A stretch of DNA of 64,000 bases from Chara braunii (GCA_003427395.1 BFEA01000005.1:6096658-6160657); one strand, 5' to 3'; shown: positions 23,737 through 37,590, counted from the stretch's first letter. The notes: a model not told the origin generated them from the sequence alone. Numbers and translations: made by a program.

Positions 23737-24234
23737 TCAATCAAGGCACCACAGGTTGCCTTTCCGATTTGAATGCGGATATAGAGCAAAGGAGCGTCGG
23801 TTTCGGCGTACCTTTGGGTGGTGTACTCGCGGTCAATCTTCGCAAGATAGGAGCGGAGATCGACAACCGCTACCCCGTCATCCGTCAACGGAGCTGGTAC
23901 TGTAGTGTGCAAATAGGAGCGTAGATTTGCCATCAAGGCGTTGCAATGCGGCCTTGGCAAGGTTTCTGGTCGAGGGTAGAGGCATCCAAGCGAAGTCCTC
24001 TTTCGTGAGCGGGTCAAGCTCCTCAAGTCTCGACCATGCCGTCGAGTCCTCGGAAATCAGTGGCGAACTGACCGGATCACTTGCCGACGGTGTACAGGCT
24101 GCGCATACGCAATTTAAGTGCACGTGGCTCGACTGGTCTAGTGGTGGTACCAGTTGGGCGGCATAATCCTCGTACGTAGCACGAGAATCAGCGACTAACG
24201 CATGCTTCCCGGTAGTGACATCGATTGCTAGCAA
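23535..24234 (-). pseudogene. element 2 linker and retropepsin start
   Basis: The frame at 24234-23878 carries a linker. The frame at 24026-23535 carries Gly-Ala-Leu-Ile-Asp-Cys-Gly-Ala-Ser (about 23730), a retropepsin active site with Cys in place of Ser/Thr. A frameshift near 23700 then leads into the RT frame. Confidence 0.7.
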
Positions 24235-24287
24235 GGCAACCGGGTCCGGCGGAGTGAGGAGAGACGTCGCCCCTCTCCTTGCGTAAC

Positions 24288-26123
24288 TCAGTTTTTCGAG
24301 TTAGCTGGACGGGGTACGCGTGCCTTGCCCTTTTCGGGGCATTGTGCGGTCAAGTGAGTGACTCCATTGCACCAAAGGCAATATCCGTACTGTTGGCGAA
24401 GGTCATAGATTTCCTTGGTTATCTTGAATGCCGTCCATGGTTGCTGCCCAGTTCCCGTCGATGCCGTCTCTTGTGTTGCCTTGTTCTTCCGAACTCTCTT
24501 GGGACGCTTCGGCGGGAGCGCTGCTACAATTCCTCCATCACTCGAGGATGTTGCTGCAGCGTGGAGATCGACTGTTTCGTCAGAAATCACGGCATTGTTA
24601 TGTGCCGGTCGTTGATAGCCCTGCTTAGCCACATAATGCGGCTGGGACTGCCGTTCGTTTGCGGCCTTGTCATCCGTTTGGATGACCAAGTTCGCACGAT
24701 CCAAGATGGTCTGGAATGAGGCGTAATCGTACTCGTTGCCGAGTGCGGTTTGCAGTCCTGCGCACGATTGCGAGAAGAACTCGGATCGTTGGTTAGTAAA
24801 ACTCAAATCGAAGCCTGGCGTGGTCACTATCTTTTGCCACTTGGTTGTCCAGTCTCGAGTTGGCATACTCCCTTGAGAGCAGGTGTACACCTCGTTCATG
24901 GCCGCCTTCATGACGTTGCGGACCATGAACCGAGTGAACCATAGCTTCTTGAACTCCTTCCACGTGATGTGCGTGTGGAGTTCGGCGAAGGTGCATTTCT
25001 TGGTAGCCGCCAGATGGTTCATCCATGCCTGCGCTCCTCCAATCAGTTGTAAGTAGAGCGCCTTCATCATGTCGTCAGCCGGGACAGTGCGGCATGATGC
25101 TTCCGTGAGGAAACTTTGCCACCATGTCAAGGCGTCCGACTTGTTGTAGTCGTCGAACTTGCTGATGTCGAAGTGCGGCATCTTGTAATTCTTTGTAGCG
25201 GTGTCCGGTCTTGTCTGCAGTTTGGTGATGCTCGTCTTGATGGCAGCCACCGTGCTGCTGATCGTGGCAGGACTAGTGAAATCACCTAGTTCGCCAATGA
25301 TGGTGACGACGTGATCGATGCGCTCATTGAGCTGCTTCGTTGCGTCTGTCGTGCAGCCTGGCGCTGCTGAGGCCTTAGCCTCGATGCTGTTGATGCGTGC
25401 GAGAGTGGAGTTCAACAGCTGTTGCTGTTGCTGCTGCTGTATTGCCGCGTCGCGGACGGCAGCTGTTAAAGCGGCCAGGTCTTGCTGGTGCTTTTGTCTT
25501 TGCTGTCGTTCCGTGCGCAGGTGTGCCTGCAGCAGTTTGTTGTTCCACATTACTCCCCTCATCACGCTCAACATCACGGTAGCCAGGTTACTTCTCTCTG
25601 CCTCCGCCTGTGTCGGCTCCGCCTGCGCGTCCGTAGGCACAAAGAACATGCCTTGGAGTAGCGTTGTCCACTGATTCTCATTTTGAATCAGGGACTCCGT
25701 GCTGGCGGCATTCCGTCTGTCTCGTGCCGCTGCGTCAGCCTCAGCAGTCTGCTGAGCTTGGGCTGCCGCCTCATTTGCCAGCCGCTGACGTTCTGCCTCT
25801 GCTGCCTCCTGCTGAGCCTTGGCGGTAGCTACGACATCCGTGAATACCTGTAGCCGCCCAAGGTAGTCAGCCAACGGTTCAAGGGCCCCTTGGACCGGAC
25901 ATGCGGGAAGAACTCCGGTGGTAACCGGTACCGTCAGTGCTGTACTCGATGCCGCTGGAGTCGTCCGCCTGCTGAGTCGCTGTTGCTGATACTTGGTTCG
26001 TGGAGGTACCACAGAACGGGCACGAATTGCAAGCCTCGCACTGCGTCGTGGCAGTGCCCCGGTGTCCTGTTCCATCGACATCAGTTCTAGCTGATGTGGT
26101 ACTTGAGAAATCCCGGTGGTCAC
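24288..26123 (-). CDS. element 2 gag polyprotein
   Basis: 611 codons, uninterrupted, from ATG at 26123. The N-terminal third is basic then Ala/Gln-rich and likely coiled-coil. The middle (about 25190-24690) fits a Ty3-type capsid (Leu-Thr-Trp-Trp-Gln-Ser-Phe... Ala-Gln-Ala-Trp-Met). A CCHC knuckle, Cys-X2-Cys-X4-His-X4-Cys, lies at 24339-24380. It assembles the particle and packages the RNA. Confidence 0.9.
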   Translation of the reverse strand: MTTGISQVPHQLELMSMEQDTGALPRRSARLAIRARSVVPPRTKYQQQRLSRRTTPAASSTALTVPVTTGVLPACPVQGALEPLADYLGRLQVFTDVVATAKAQQEAAEAERQRLANEAAAQAQQTAEADAAARDRRNAASTESLIQNENQWTTLLQGMFFVPTDAQAEPTQAEAERSNLATVMLSVMRGVMWNNKLLQAHLRTERQQRQKHQQDLAALTAAVRDAAIQQQQQQQLLNSTLARINSIEAKASAAPGCTTDATKQLNERIDHVVTIIGELGDFTSPATISSTVAAIKTSITKLQTRPDTATKNYKMPHFDISKFDDYNKSDALTWWQSFLTEASCRTVPADDMMKALYLQLIGGAQAWMNHLAATKKCTFAELHTHITWKEFKKLWFTRFMVRNVMKAAMNEVYTCSQGSMPTRDWTTKWQKIVTTPGFDLSFTNQRSEFFSQSCAGLQTALGNEYDYASFQTILDRANLVIQTDDKAANERQSQPHYVAKQGYQRPAHNNAVISDETVDLHAAATSSSDGGIVAALPPKRPKRVRKNKATQETASTGTGQQPWTAFKITKEIYDLRQQYGYCLWCNGVTHLTAQCPEKGKARVPRPANSKN

Positions 26124-27232
26124 AGATTACGGGGAGGGGAGGGAGAGTGGGAACAGGGGTAGAAAGCACTTCTCATACAGTCCCTGTCCCACTGATGGAC
26201 TTTAGACACCTAATCAAACAGAAAAAGATAAAGTTCCCGTAAACAACTTAAAAATTCGTAAAAAGAAAATAATAACGAATTATTTAATCAATACAGTTTA
26301 ATTAATGATTAATAACGAAATAATAATTCTTAATGATAATCAATAAAACAATATTTGCAATAATGATTCTTAATGATAATCAATAAAACAATATTTGCAA
26401 TAATGATAATGAACGAATTTGAATTGTATCAAGATTAGGTATCCTTTTAGATCATCTTTAGTCCGGGAGTTCACCGTTGAATAGTGAACTTTCCGGAAGT
26501 TGCGATTCTGGGGAACAATTACGAACAAGTTGCCAAAAAAAAAATTTCGAAAATTTTGGAAGAAAAACACTCGAAATTTTGAAAAACGTAAAATTTTGGG
26601 ATTTTCAGCCTACAAAATCGGATTTTTTAAAGGCCCAAGTTCGTTTTCGGAATTTCTCAAACCAGGGAAAGAAAAAAAAATTCGCGAAAATTTCGGGCCC
26701 AACCCTAATTTTCCGCGATTCCGCGGAATTTCCGGATTTACGGTTCCAAAACGTTCGAATTTCCCAAGTTGATTGAAAACCAAAAATTTTCGTAACCCTA
26801 ATTTCCAATACTGCAATAAAACGGAAATGTCGATTTAGAAAACGAAATACAGGATTAAAATCAGAATGCTGAAGTATAAAAACGGAAACCGACTTGAAAT
26901 CAGAATGCCGAATTAAACAGAGTACTGATTTAACCCTAATTGCGAATTAATAATCAGAAATCCGAATTAAACAGAATGTCGGATTGCCCAGAATGCACTT
27001 AATCGGAATCCGAAATAACCAGAATACCGAATTAAAACTGAAATCCGAAGAAAAGTCCGAATAACGAATTGAAACGGAATGCCGATTTAAACAGAATACC
27101 GAAAAAGAAAAAAAATTTGCAACTTTGAATCTCGATAGTAATACAGAGCTGATTGGGAAGATCGAAGAAGCAATCTATTCCTAATCAGACTTACCTTGTG
27201 AGCAGATCCGTGAAATTGTCTGCTCCGAAGTC
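26124..27232 (-). other. AT-rich leader of element 2
   Basis: Untranslated region between 5' LTR and gag, strikingly A+T rich against GC-rich surroundings. It contains many short GAATNCCGAATTAAA-type repeats at 26830-27110. No TGG-type PBS is evident beside the LTR, so the primer is unclear. Confidence 0.6.
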
Positions 27233-28225
27233 TGAGCCATGCATAGACGATGCTCAGGCCCCGTACGCACATACACAGATGAAGGTGGGAGGAGAGACGA
27301 AGGAGGTGGGAGATGTAGGTAGCACCAGATGTCACTGAGATAGAAACCAGTAGGTCACCGATATGGTAATCCAAAATGTCATCGAACAAGATCAAATGTC
27401 GCGGACAATAAGTCACCAATGTCGAAGATACAGAGTCCTAATGTAACCGGTGTCCAATCTGTGATGCAGCCGAGTATCATCCCCAACAATCTCCAAGTCT
27501 CGAACCCGGTAAGTACCACAGCCTCTTACCACCGAAGTCCAACACTGATCTCTGTCCAACTAGTATAAGTCTCCAATCTGAAGAAGAAGAAGAAGAAGAA
27601 GAAGAAGAAGAAGAAGAAGAAGAAGAAGAAGAAGATGAGGTCTGAAGAAGAAGAAGAAGAAGAAGAAGAAGAAGAAGAAGAAGAAGGGAGAGATGGCAGA
27701 GGAGGAAGGAGGTGAGGAGGAGGGAACGGGACCGTGGAGGGAGGAGAAGAGATCCTCGCCTCCTGGTACCTGCCCGGCTGCTGTCGAGGCGGCTATGACC
27801 GCCGTGCTGCTGCTGGCCTCCTCTCTCGCTGCTGCTGCTGCGCTAGCTCGCGCTGCTGCTGCTGTCCTCCGCTCCTCCGCTCAAAATAGCGCTGCCGCTG
27901 CCAACCGATACACACCAGCATTATGCCGGTGGCTCGATGCCTCGAACTGAAGCCGGACCGGTTTTTAGTACCGGTGGGGCAGAGGCCGGCCTCAATGCTG
28001 CGAGGCCTGGCCGTGCCCTGAACCGTCGAGATTGACGGTTCAGCCCCAACCGGCGGGCGGCAGCCTCAAGAGCGCCGCCAGGCCCAAACGGTAATGTCGT
28101 TTGGGCCTGCCCGTCGGGTCTGGTCCAAGTCGTGGCCTTTCGGCGGTCGGGCCTTTAGGCCCTAATGTGTCCCTCTAGCCCTAAGTCGGGTCCGGTAGGA
28201 CCAGTGTGGCATCGAAGATGTAACA
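27233..28225 (-). repeat. 5' LTR of element 2
   Basis: Closely matches 19359-20315. The main difference is longer (GAA)n at 27582-27634 and 27648-27686. The minus-strand start is TGTTACATC. Confidence 0.85.
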
Positions 28226-29399
28226 CTGACTCTACTCAGCCCATCACACACCACACATGTGGAAGAACACGCACATGGGGAGACACACGGATGAGAGGAT
28301 GGAGGAGGAGCAAGACGAAGATGGAAATGAGGAAGAAGACCAAGATCGCGATAGCGCAGTCCAAAAATAGTCCCCCTGTCGAATGTCCAATCAATGTCGG
28401 CCCCTGTGATGTCGAATCACATCCTGGGCCCCATAGCCCGACATATCCTCTGCCTGTAACCTCTCCCGCTCTCTCTCGGAGAAGAAGAAGACGAAGAAGG
28501 AGAAGAGGAAGAAGAAGCAGAGTATGGAGGGCAGAAACCGGAAGCAGAGGGAAGTCGACCTCTCCACTGTCTCACCTGCAGGTATCCGCTGCCATGTACC
28601 GACAACTGAAGTGCCTCTCTGCGCTGCAGGTCGCTGGCCGAGAAGACCAGCTATGGCGCCCAGGTGAGACCGCACCACTCCGCAGGTATGGCCACTGCCT
28701 CACTCTCTCCCCCTCCTACTGTTACTTTGCTACCTCTAATGCAGCATAGCGCTAATCCTCGCACGCTGCTCGAGCAGCATGGCGCCCAAGAAGTGAGCTG
28801 CCGCGACTGTCCCAGGATCTGGGCTCGCACAGCAATAAGTAGCGCTGGGCCTGGATGCGATGCCCACGGCCTGCGTCCTAGGCCGTCGGATCTCACGTCC
28901 GATCGATGGCCTGGAACGCAGGCCCAAGTCCTGATCCTGGTCCTGGCCTCAGAGACGGGCTGCCTGGGTCCCTACCGGACGTCCAGGCTCTCCTGCTGTA
29001 TCAGCAGGAGCAGTCCACTACTGGACAACCCCGAACCTGGTCCAAAATTGCCTGGCCACGACTCTGGCCTGAAGGAGGCTCAAAACGTGGTCCTAGTCCG
29101 ATCAGACACTGGTCTGTTCAGACATGCTGCAAGGTCCGGAACGACGCCCTGAAACAGACAAAAATAGAACAGACAAAGAGTCAGGCAAAAATAAACAAAT
29201 AAATGCTGACTAAAAAGGACATGGATGGCACTGCAAACGTGCGTGGCCCACCAGGATGGCCATGGTCCTCCAGGTCTTGCGTGAAAAATGGCGCACGGCC
29301 TGGGGGCCCCCAACAACCGTGGGGCCCCCAAAATGGGGCCCGTGTGGCAGGCTCAGCATGCAACACCAGTTCGGCAATGATCTTCTGATGGACAAGAAC
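28226..29399. other. unassigned
   Basis: GC-rich, with GAAGAAGAAGACG tracts near 28480-28520. No domain recognised. Confidence 0.35.
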
Positions 29400-29935
29400 G
29401 GGCAAGCATGGACTCTCATGGGAAAAGAGAAGAGATGGAGAAGGTGGGTGGAGAAGGGCATATGGAAAATCAAGCATATATGGAACGAAGAGAACAGGAG
29501 ATGGAAAGCGGAAAATGACCTAGGACCTGTCCTGCGGGAAAATCATAACCTGCAGAAAAAATTGGAAGAGCTACTTGATAGCATCCCTATAGGCTGGAGG
29601 TCCCTCTTGAAAAAGAACAGAACATGGAAAAGAGAGATTGGGCAACACTGAAAATTCAAGACGCACCCTCAGTAGCCCTACGCTTCAAGCCACATTCAAG
29701 GAATCAAGGACAGATCCAAACCTAGCAGTCTTTGACGTACATGAACTAGAGGTTCAAGCAAAGCCATTACGGCAGTGCGAAGGGAGAAGCTTGTGAAACT
29801 AGAATTCAATACCAGGGACCTGAGAAAGATCAGAGAACTCAAAAACAACCAGAAGAGAGCAAGGGGAAGAAGAAGAAAGGTAAAAGAACTAGCATGGCTA
29901 TTTAGACCAAACAAGGACATATGCGAGGCTCGAGG
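29400..29935 (+). pseudogene. possible LINE ORF2 fragment (linker region)
   Basis: A frame rich in Trp/Lys/Glu (Trp-Asn-Glu-Glu-Asn-Arg-Arg-Trp) is broken by stops and a shift. It resembles the region between RT and the C-terminal zinc-binding domain of plant-type LINEs. The call rests on position and general resemblance and on the zf-RVT-like fragment downstream at 31185-31330. Confidence 0.35.
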
Positions 29936-30894
29936 CCTCGATACGCCCTACTGGGCCCTATCTTCAGAACGGTCGGCCACCCTAAGTGAAGGCAGGCTCG
30001 ACCAAGGCCTACAGGCCCATTATTGGGGTCACCACGCAACTGGGGAAATTCAGGCAGCTGCGCAGCGCCAGTTGGTTGAGAGCACCCAGGCCCAGGCTGC
30101 CTCTTTTGTATGTAACTGAGGCAGGCCCTGGGCCAGATTCGCTACATGGACTGAACACAGGCCGCGGGCGGTTGGACACGGGCAACCACCACAGGCCCAG
30201 GGCCTGATTCGTTTGGACTAGGGCTCAGCCTCACTGGGCCTACTGGAAGCTTCTGGGCAGGGGCCCAGCACAGCCAGGCTGCATGCAAGGAGGCAGGCCA
30301 CTTCCATTTAGGAAAGGGCCATTCGGGCACTGGCTGCATGCTGCGCAAGCGCTGCTGCGCTAACGCTGGCCAGCGCTCACGCGCTCATGGGTGAGCTGGA
30401 AGGAGCAGGCAGCCATAGCCGAGCTGCACTGCTGTATGCTGGATGGGGCGCATGGTGGTCCTTTGGGTGCATGTGGCATCTGTGAGTTGGGGGACAAGGT
30501 TGTGAGTGATACGAGAGACATACCTGGCGCTTGAAGCGAAGCGAAGATCTGCTCGTACTTCGTGGAGCTGTTGACGTCACCCGCGGCATTGTAGATAGGC
30601 TAGATAGGATCTGCCATTTGTAGTCTGGGCCCCGAGCGACAGATAGGATGTCGACATTGGTTCTTTGTTGATGATGATGAGGCTACTCGAACATTGTCAC
30701 TTATGAGCTTTTGCTGTACTATTATTTGGTGGAACTCATGATGCAATTCTGTTTTTGGTTTGAGGTCACGACTATCTGGTCTCATGTGTATGATGCTGCT
30801 TGGCTTCTGATGTTCGCTATCGCTCATTTTCCTTGCACATAACCGCACTAGAGATAGACCTAGGGGAATGGGGATGGTACGAAAACCGAGGTTG
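29936..30894. other. unassigned, possibly LTR-like insert
   Basis: Lies between two LINE-like fragments. It contains a GCCATAGCC motif (30412) and a 20-bp sequence (30591-30610) that recurs inverted at 63751-63770, as LTR copies would. Boundaries not found. Confidence 0.3.
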
Positions 30895-31184
30895 CAAAGT
30901 GGAGAGCCCTACACAAATACAGAATGAAGGCGGGTTAAAAAAACAGATGTAAGGCAGCAAGCGCCAGTCAGACCATTAAGAAGAGATGGGAAAGAAAAAC
31001 ACATTCAAATTGACCCCACCAGGTTGCAAACCATACCACGGTCTTACTATGCCTCAATCAGACCACAAAGTGTGAGAAGTCTGCAATGGCTAATAATGCA
31101 TCTAGCAGTCCCAGTAAACGCCTGGCTGGACATAAGACGTAAAGGGGAAGACAGAACAGAAACATCTTCCCACTGCAAATAGAA

Positions 31185-31330
31185 ACCTTGACGCACTGTG
31201 TAATAGACTGTCCACACGCAGAAGCCTTATGGGACAGATGCTCAACAGCCTGGCACAACCTGACATCGGCAGCAAAAGGCCTTCCACGATTCATACCCCA
31301 AATTCGGGTCTCAGGGTCAGAAGCCCTGGC
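31185..31330 (+). pseudogene. LINE RT zinc-binding (zf-RVT-like) fragment
   Basis: In one frame it reads Glu-Thr-Leu-Thr-His-Cys-Val-Ile-Asp-Cys-Pro-His-Ala-Glu-Ala-Leu-Trp. That is the His/Cys spacing of the zf-RVT domain at the C-terminus of plant LINE and LINE-like reverse transcriptases. Nothing else of ORF2 is intact. Confidence 0.6.
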
Positions 31331-31339
31331 CAAGAAAGG

Positions 31340-31973
31340 CCGAGTTACTAGTTAGTCAATTTCAGAAAAGTCACAGTCGGGTGTCTTATCAGTCCAGTCC
31401 AACAGGCGCCCAGCAAACAGTCACATCTTAGAGGCAAAAATACGTTTCATATTGAAAAGTCACATTGAAGAGTCACATCCCACGAGTAGAAGGGCAGTTC
31501 CACAGGCAAGAGTCGTGTCCCAGAGGCAGGAGTCACAGTCCACAGTCAAAACCATATGCCAAAATCGAAAAGTCATGACTCAAAGGCCCAAGCAGCAGCA
31601 GACCAAGGGAAATTCGGGAAGGTTCCAGGCCTTGACATTCGAAAGCAGACAGGCGGGTGTATTCAGAGTTGGTCCTTGAGTAGTAGAGAGAGTGTGAGTA
31701 CATGCAGATAGGGGGATACGGGAAGGTAGAAGACAGAGAGAAGATCAAGAGAGGAAGAAGAGAGAAGAACTTTGGGAAAGTTACATACCTGAGTGGAGAT
31801 TCTGGATACTTGGGGTTGCGCTGTTGAGTGCCTGTGACCGAAACTCTTAAATTGTTTATATGATAATTTGTTGGAATTCTGACCTGCGGTACATGGTCTT
31901 CATCTCTCTGGCCTTCAATGTGAATCTCGTGTGATCTCATACATGCATGTGGTGTGATTGAGTGTGCTCAAAC
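31340..31973 (+). repeat. probable LTR end preceding a PBS
   Basis: Sequence leading up to the PBS at 31974 ends ...GTGCTCA plus three bases. It contains repeated AGTCACA motifs near its start. The left boundary is not defined. Confidence 0.4.
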
Positions 31974-31985
31974 TGGTATCAGAGC
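31974..31985 (+). promoter_or_regulatory. primer binding site (iMet type)
   Basis: TGGTATCAGAGC is an exact match to the standard plant iMet PBS, in plus orientation. No plus-strand gag follows. A minus-strand gag relic does. Confidence 0.65.
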
Positions 31986-31989
31986 AGTT

Positions 31990-33700
31990 GCTCGCTACAT
32001 CCACTGGACATCGCTGGCAATGATTACCTTCTGCTTCCCGGTCCCCCTAGCCTTTTCTTTGATGGGTGCTACGACTCCCCCATCCGAAGTCTCACTAGCC
32101 CCATCCTACTCTGTCTTCCCCATAGTCATGGAAGTCGTCAATCTCAGTTGCCTGACCATCGTGGTCGACAAACATGAGATTGCCCTTCTTCCTCCAATCC
32201 TAGGGAAGCTTCTTCTTCCTACCATCTGCTGGTCCCTGATGAGTGGTCCCAAGCTTAGCCTCTATATCTAAGGCTTTCTTACTGAATGTAGCGAAGTTAT
32301 GCATCTCGATGGAGGCCTCATCCACCAACTTATTCTTTACATATGCAGGCAAACATGTGAGGAGTACCTGAGGGTCATATTGCACACCAGGCACCATGAT
32401 CAAACGTTCGACGACGTCTGTTACTTCACACATTGTCCCGTACCGTTTGGAACCGAGACTGAACAGTGCGTCAGTGGCTTTCTGAGCCCCTTAAGGGTCA
32501 TGCCACCTATTGTACACAGTCTGTACAAAGTCTTGCAATGTTTGGGCCTGGGCCGAGGCATCGAAATTTTGACCATAGCCCAGTTGCTGCACTAGACCAT
32601 TCAACCATGGCGTTGCAGAGCCCTCTAAAAAGGAAGCAGCGACTATAACTTCCTCCTCTAGCCTTGTGAGTTTGTACCTCACATAGGTACGCACAGTCCT
32701 CACCCAAGTGTCCAGGTCCTCATCCTTTTCTTGTCGCCAGAGAAGGGTTTAGGACTCAGCAAGGGAATTTGGGGCATCCACTGCATGGGTTGGATTGGCC
32801 CCGGTGATTGTTGCAGTGTCTGCATAGCCACTAAGACAGGTTGTTGCATGCTCCCTGAGTCGGCCCTGACGATGGGACTGTAGATGCCACCATCATGGAT
32901 GGTACGGGAGAAGTGCTAAGAACCGGGCCACTAATTGTTGCTAAACCACCTGAAAGAGGCATGCCAAACATAGGGGAAAAAGAGGGCTCTACCGGCGACA
33001 GCGCCACTGAGGGACCTGCAACCGAAGGGGGAGCTACAAAATACTGAGGCTGCCTCATCATCTAACGAGGAGCCTGTAGAGCTACCAGAATCCGATTCTG
33101 GCTGGCCACTACTTCAGCCAGCACCTCCTGCTGAACAACCTGCATTTCTGCCACGCAAAGAAGCAAGCAACGCAGCGACTGAATCGCAGAATCCAGTGTT
33201 GACTCATCTAGTGCTTCTGGTCTTTCCTAACTCCTGCCTCCTAGTACCTAGTCTACCTTTTCTTATTATTGCCCTTTCTCTTCTCTCTGCTGCTTCCCTC
33301 AACTGCTGTTGTAACTCATCGTGAAGAGCTTCTACTTGGAGTGTCTCATAATCCTCTGGCGTGAGAGGAGACTGTTGGCTGACTTGCGAAACAACAGACT
33401 GACTAACGGGTCCCTAAGAGACACCCTGACTAACACCTAATGAAGAGGTCTGGGACAAGGCCTGTGACACAGTATTGGTGGTAGCCATTGCGGCCTCGAT
33501 GTTGGCTGCTATTGCCCTAGCCCTTCGCAATGTCGTCCTTTCCCTGGCTTCCCTCCGCAGCCTCCTTTCCTCTCCTTGGCCTAACTCCAAGAAGGTAATC
33601 GATCGACTGAGTGTAGTTCTCCGAGTCACTCTAAGATTCCTCACTAATCGTTCCTCCTCCTCACCCGCTTTCTCCTTCACTCACGAGTTACAGTGGTGTG
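31990..33700 (-). pseudogene. gag relic of a different LTR retrotransposon
   Basis: Minus-strand pieces in order: an acidic/basic N-terminus from 33680, a Gly/Pro/Ser linker (33061-32831), then a capsid-like region (32703-32200). That region has Ala-Ser-Phe-Leu-Glu-Gly-Ser-Ala-Thr-Pro-Trp-Leu and Arg-Trp-His-Asp-Pro and is broken by a TAA probably derived from CAA. A Lys-rich tail runs to about 31990. No zinc knuckle or pol was found beside it. Confidence 0.65.
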
Positions 33701-35410
<1,710 letters not shown>

Positions 35411-35509
35411 TCCCATCCTCCCATGTTTTAACATCTACACTTTCCTTATCTTCTTTCCCTCCATAGATGTTTTCCAAAGATTATGACCGATAGTAAGGGG
35501 CTTCTCCAC

Positions 35510-37190
35510 TAGTAATGGACTCCCTATTGTCCATTTCTTCACTCTAGACTAAATTACTACTTTCCCTTTTGTGTATGTGTGCTCAAAAATGAGTTTCACT
35601 CACTCTCCATGTTTTGCTTCATTCTTCACTTGGGTGTAAATCGCTACATACATCTTTGCTTATTCTAGTGTTCTAGTAGTGTTGAACTCATGCATTGTCC
35701 ATTTCTTCACTCTAGAGTAAATCGCTACTTTCCCTTTTGTGTATATGTGCTCAAAAGTAAGTTTCACTCACTTTCTCTCCATATTTTGCTTCATTCTTCA
35801 CAAGGATGTAAATCGTTACTTCTATTTTTGCTTATTCTAGTGTTCTAGTAGTGTTGAGCTCATGCACTGTCCATTTCTCCACTCTAGAGTAAATCGCTAC
35901 TTTCCCTTTTGTGTGTGTGTTGCTCATAAGTGAGTTTTACTCACTTCCTCTCCATGGTTTGCTTCATTCTTCACTTTGGTGTAAATCGCTATATATATTT
36001 TTGCATTTCCTAATATTCTAGTAGCCTTGAGCTCATGCATTGTCCATTTCTTTACTCTAGAGTAAATCGCTACTTTCCCTTTTGTGTATGTTTGCTCAAA
36101 AGTGAGTTTCACTCACTTTCGCTCCATGTTTTGCATCATTTTTCACTTGGGTGTAAATCGTTATTTCTATCTTTGTTTATTCTAGTGTTCTAGTAGCGTT
36201 GAGCTCATGCATTGTCAATTTCTTCACTCTAGAGTAAATCGCTACTTTCCCTTTTGTGTATGTGTGCTCAAAAGTGAGTTTCACTCACTCATTCTCCATG
36301 TTTCGCTTCATTTTTCACTTGGGTGTAAATCGCTACTTCTATCTTTGCTTACTGTAGGGTTCTAATAGCCTTGAGGTCATGCATTGTTCATTTCTTCACT
36401 CTAGAGTAAATCGTTACTTTCTCTTTTGTGTATGTGTGCTCCATGTTTTGCTTCATTCTTCACTTGGGTGTAAATTGCTACTTTTATCTTTGCTTATTCT
36501 AGTGTTTTAGTAGTGTTGAGCTCGTGCGTTGTCTATTTCTTCACTCCAGAGTAAATCGCTACTTTCCCTTTTGTGTGTGCTCAAAAGTGAGGTTTACTCA
36601 CTTCTCTCCATGTTTTGCTTGATTCTTTACTTTGGTGTAAATCGCTGCATGTATTTTTGCTTTTCCTAGTGTTCTAGTAATCTTGAGCTCATGCATTGTC
36701 TATTTTTCCACTCTCGTGTAAATCGCTACTTTCCCTTTTGTGTGTGTATGCTCAAAAGTAAGTTTCACTCACTTTCTCCCCATATTTTGCTTCATTTTTC
36801 AGTTGGACATGAATCGCTACTTCTATCCTTGCTCATTCTAATGTTCTAGTAGTGTTGAGTTTTTGCATTGTCCATTTCTTTACTCTAGAGTAAATCGCTA
36901 CTTTCCCTTTTGTGTGTGGGTGCCCAAAAGTGAGTTTCACCCAATTTCCCTCCATGTTTTGATTAATTCTTCACTTTGGTGCAAATCGCTACATGTATCT
37001 TTGTTTTTCCTAGTATGCATTGTCTATTTTACCACTCTAGTGTAAATCGCTACTTCTCATGTTGTATGTGTGATCTCAAAAGTGAGTTTCACTCACTTTC
37101 TCTCAGTGTTTTGTCTCATTCTTCATTTGGGTATAAATCGTTATTTTTGTTTTTGCTTTTCCTAGTGACCTAGTAGTCATGAGTTCATGG
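35510..37190. repeat. ~172-bp satellite array, about ten monomers
   Basis: The landmark ACTCTAGAGTAAATCGCTAC recurs at 35541, 35709, 35881, 36054, 36226, 36398, 36543, 36710, 36882 and 37034. Spacing is 168-173 bp except where short deletions occur (145, 152, 167). Each monomer holds a second TGTAAATCGCTAC about 81-91 bp away, so the monomer is an ancient dimer of ~86-bp halves. Non-coding. Confidence 0.93.
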
Positions 37191-37224
37191 GTTGTCCACG
37201 GTTTATTTTAAGTCTACTTGTGCT

Positions 37225-37590
37225 TATATCTTGCGGGGACTGTTGTGGGATGGGTGACCGACGCTTGGCTGTTACTGCTGTGGGATGGGTGACCGACGCT
37301 TGACTGTTACTGTTGTGGGATAGGTGACCGACANTGTTACTGTTGTGGGATAGGTGACCGACACTTGGCTGTTACTGTTGTGGGATGGGTGACCGACGCT
37401 TGGCTGTTACTGCTGTGGGATGGGTGACCAGCGCTTGGCTGCTACTGCTTTGGAATGGGTGACCAACGCTTGGCTGCTACTGCTGTGGGATGGGGGACCA
37501 GCGCTTGGCTGCTACTGCTGTGGGATGGGTGATCGACGCTTGGCTGCTACTGTCGTAAGATGGGTGACCGGTGCTTGGCTGCGGCATGAT
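37225..37590. repeat. 35-bp minisatellite
   Basis: About ten copies of TGCTGTGGGATGGGTGACCG plus ACGCTTGGCTGCTAC with a 35-bp period. One unit contains an N (37334) and a truncation. Confidence 0.92.

Larger units (their letters stand above)
19359..28225 (-). mobile_element. Ty3/Gypsy LTR retrotransposon, element 2 (best preserved)
   Basis: Minus strand: 5' LTR at 27233-28225, leader, gag, protease, RT-RNase H, integrase, chromodomain-like tail, PPT and 3' LTR at 19359-20315. Gag (611 codons) and the RT end-to-integrase frame (651 codons) are open. A few frameshifts and one stop interrupt the rest, so this is the youngest of the three but apparently not intact. Isolated N calls (20395, 21636, 21721, 21916, 22966) suggest polymorphic or collapsed copies. 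I could not find a convincing target duplication. Confidence 0.92.
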
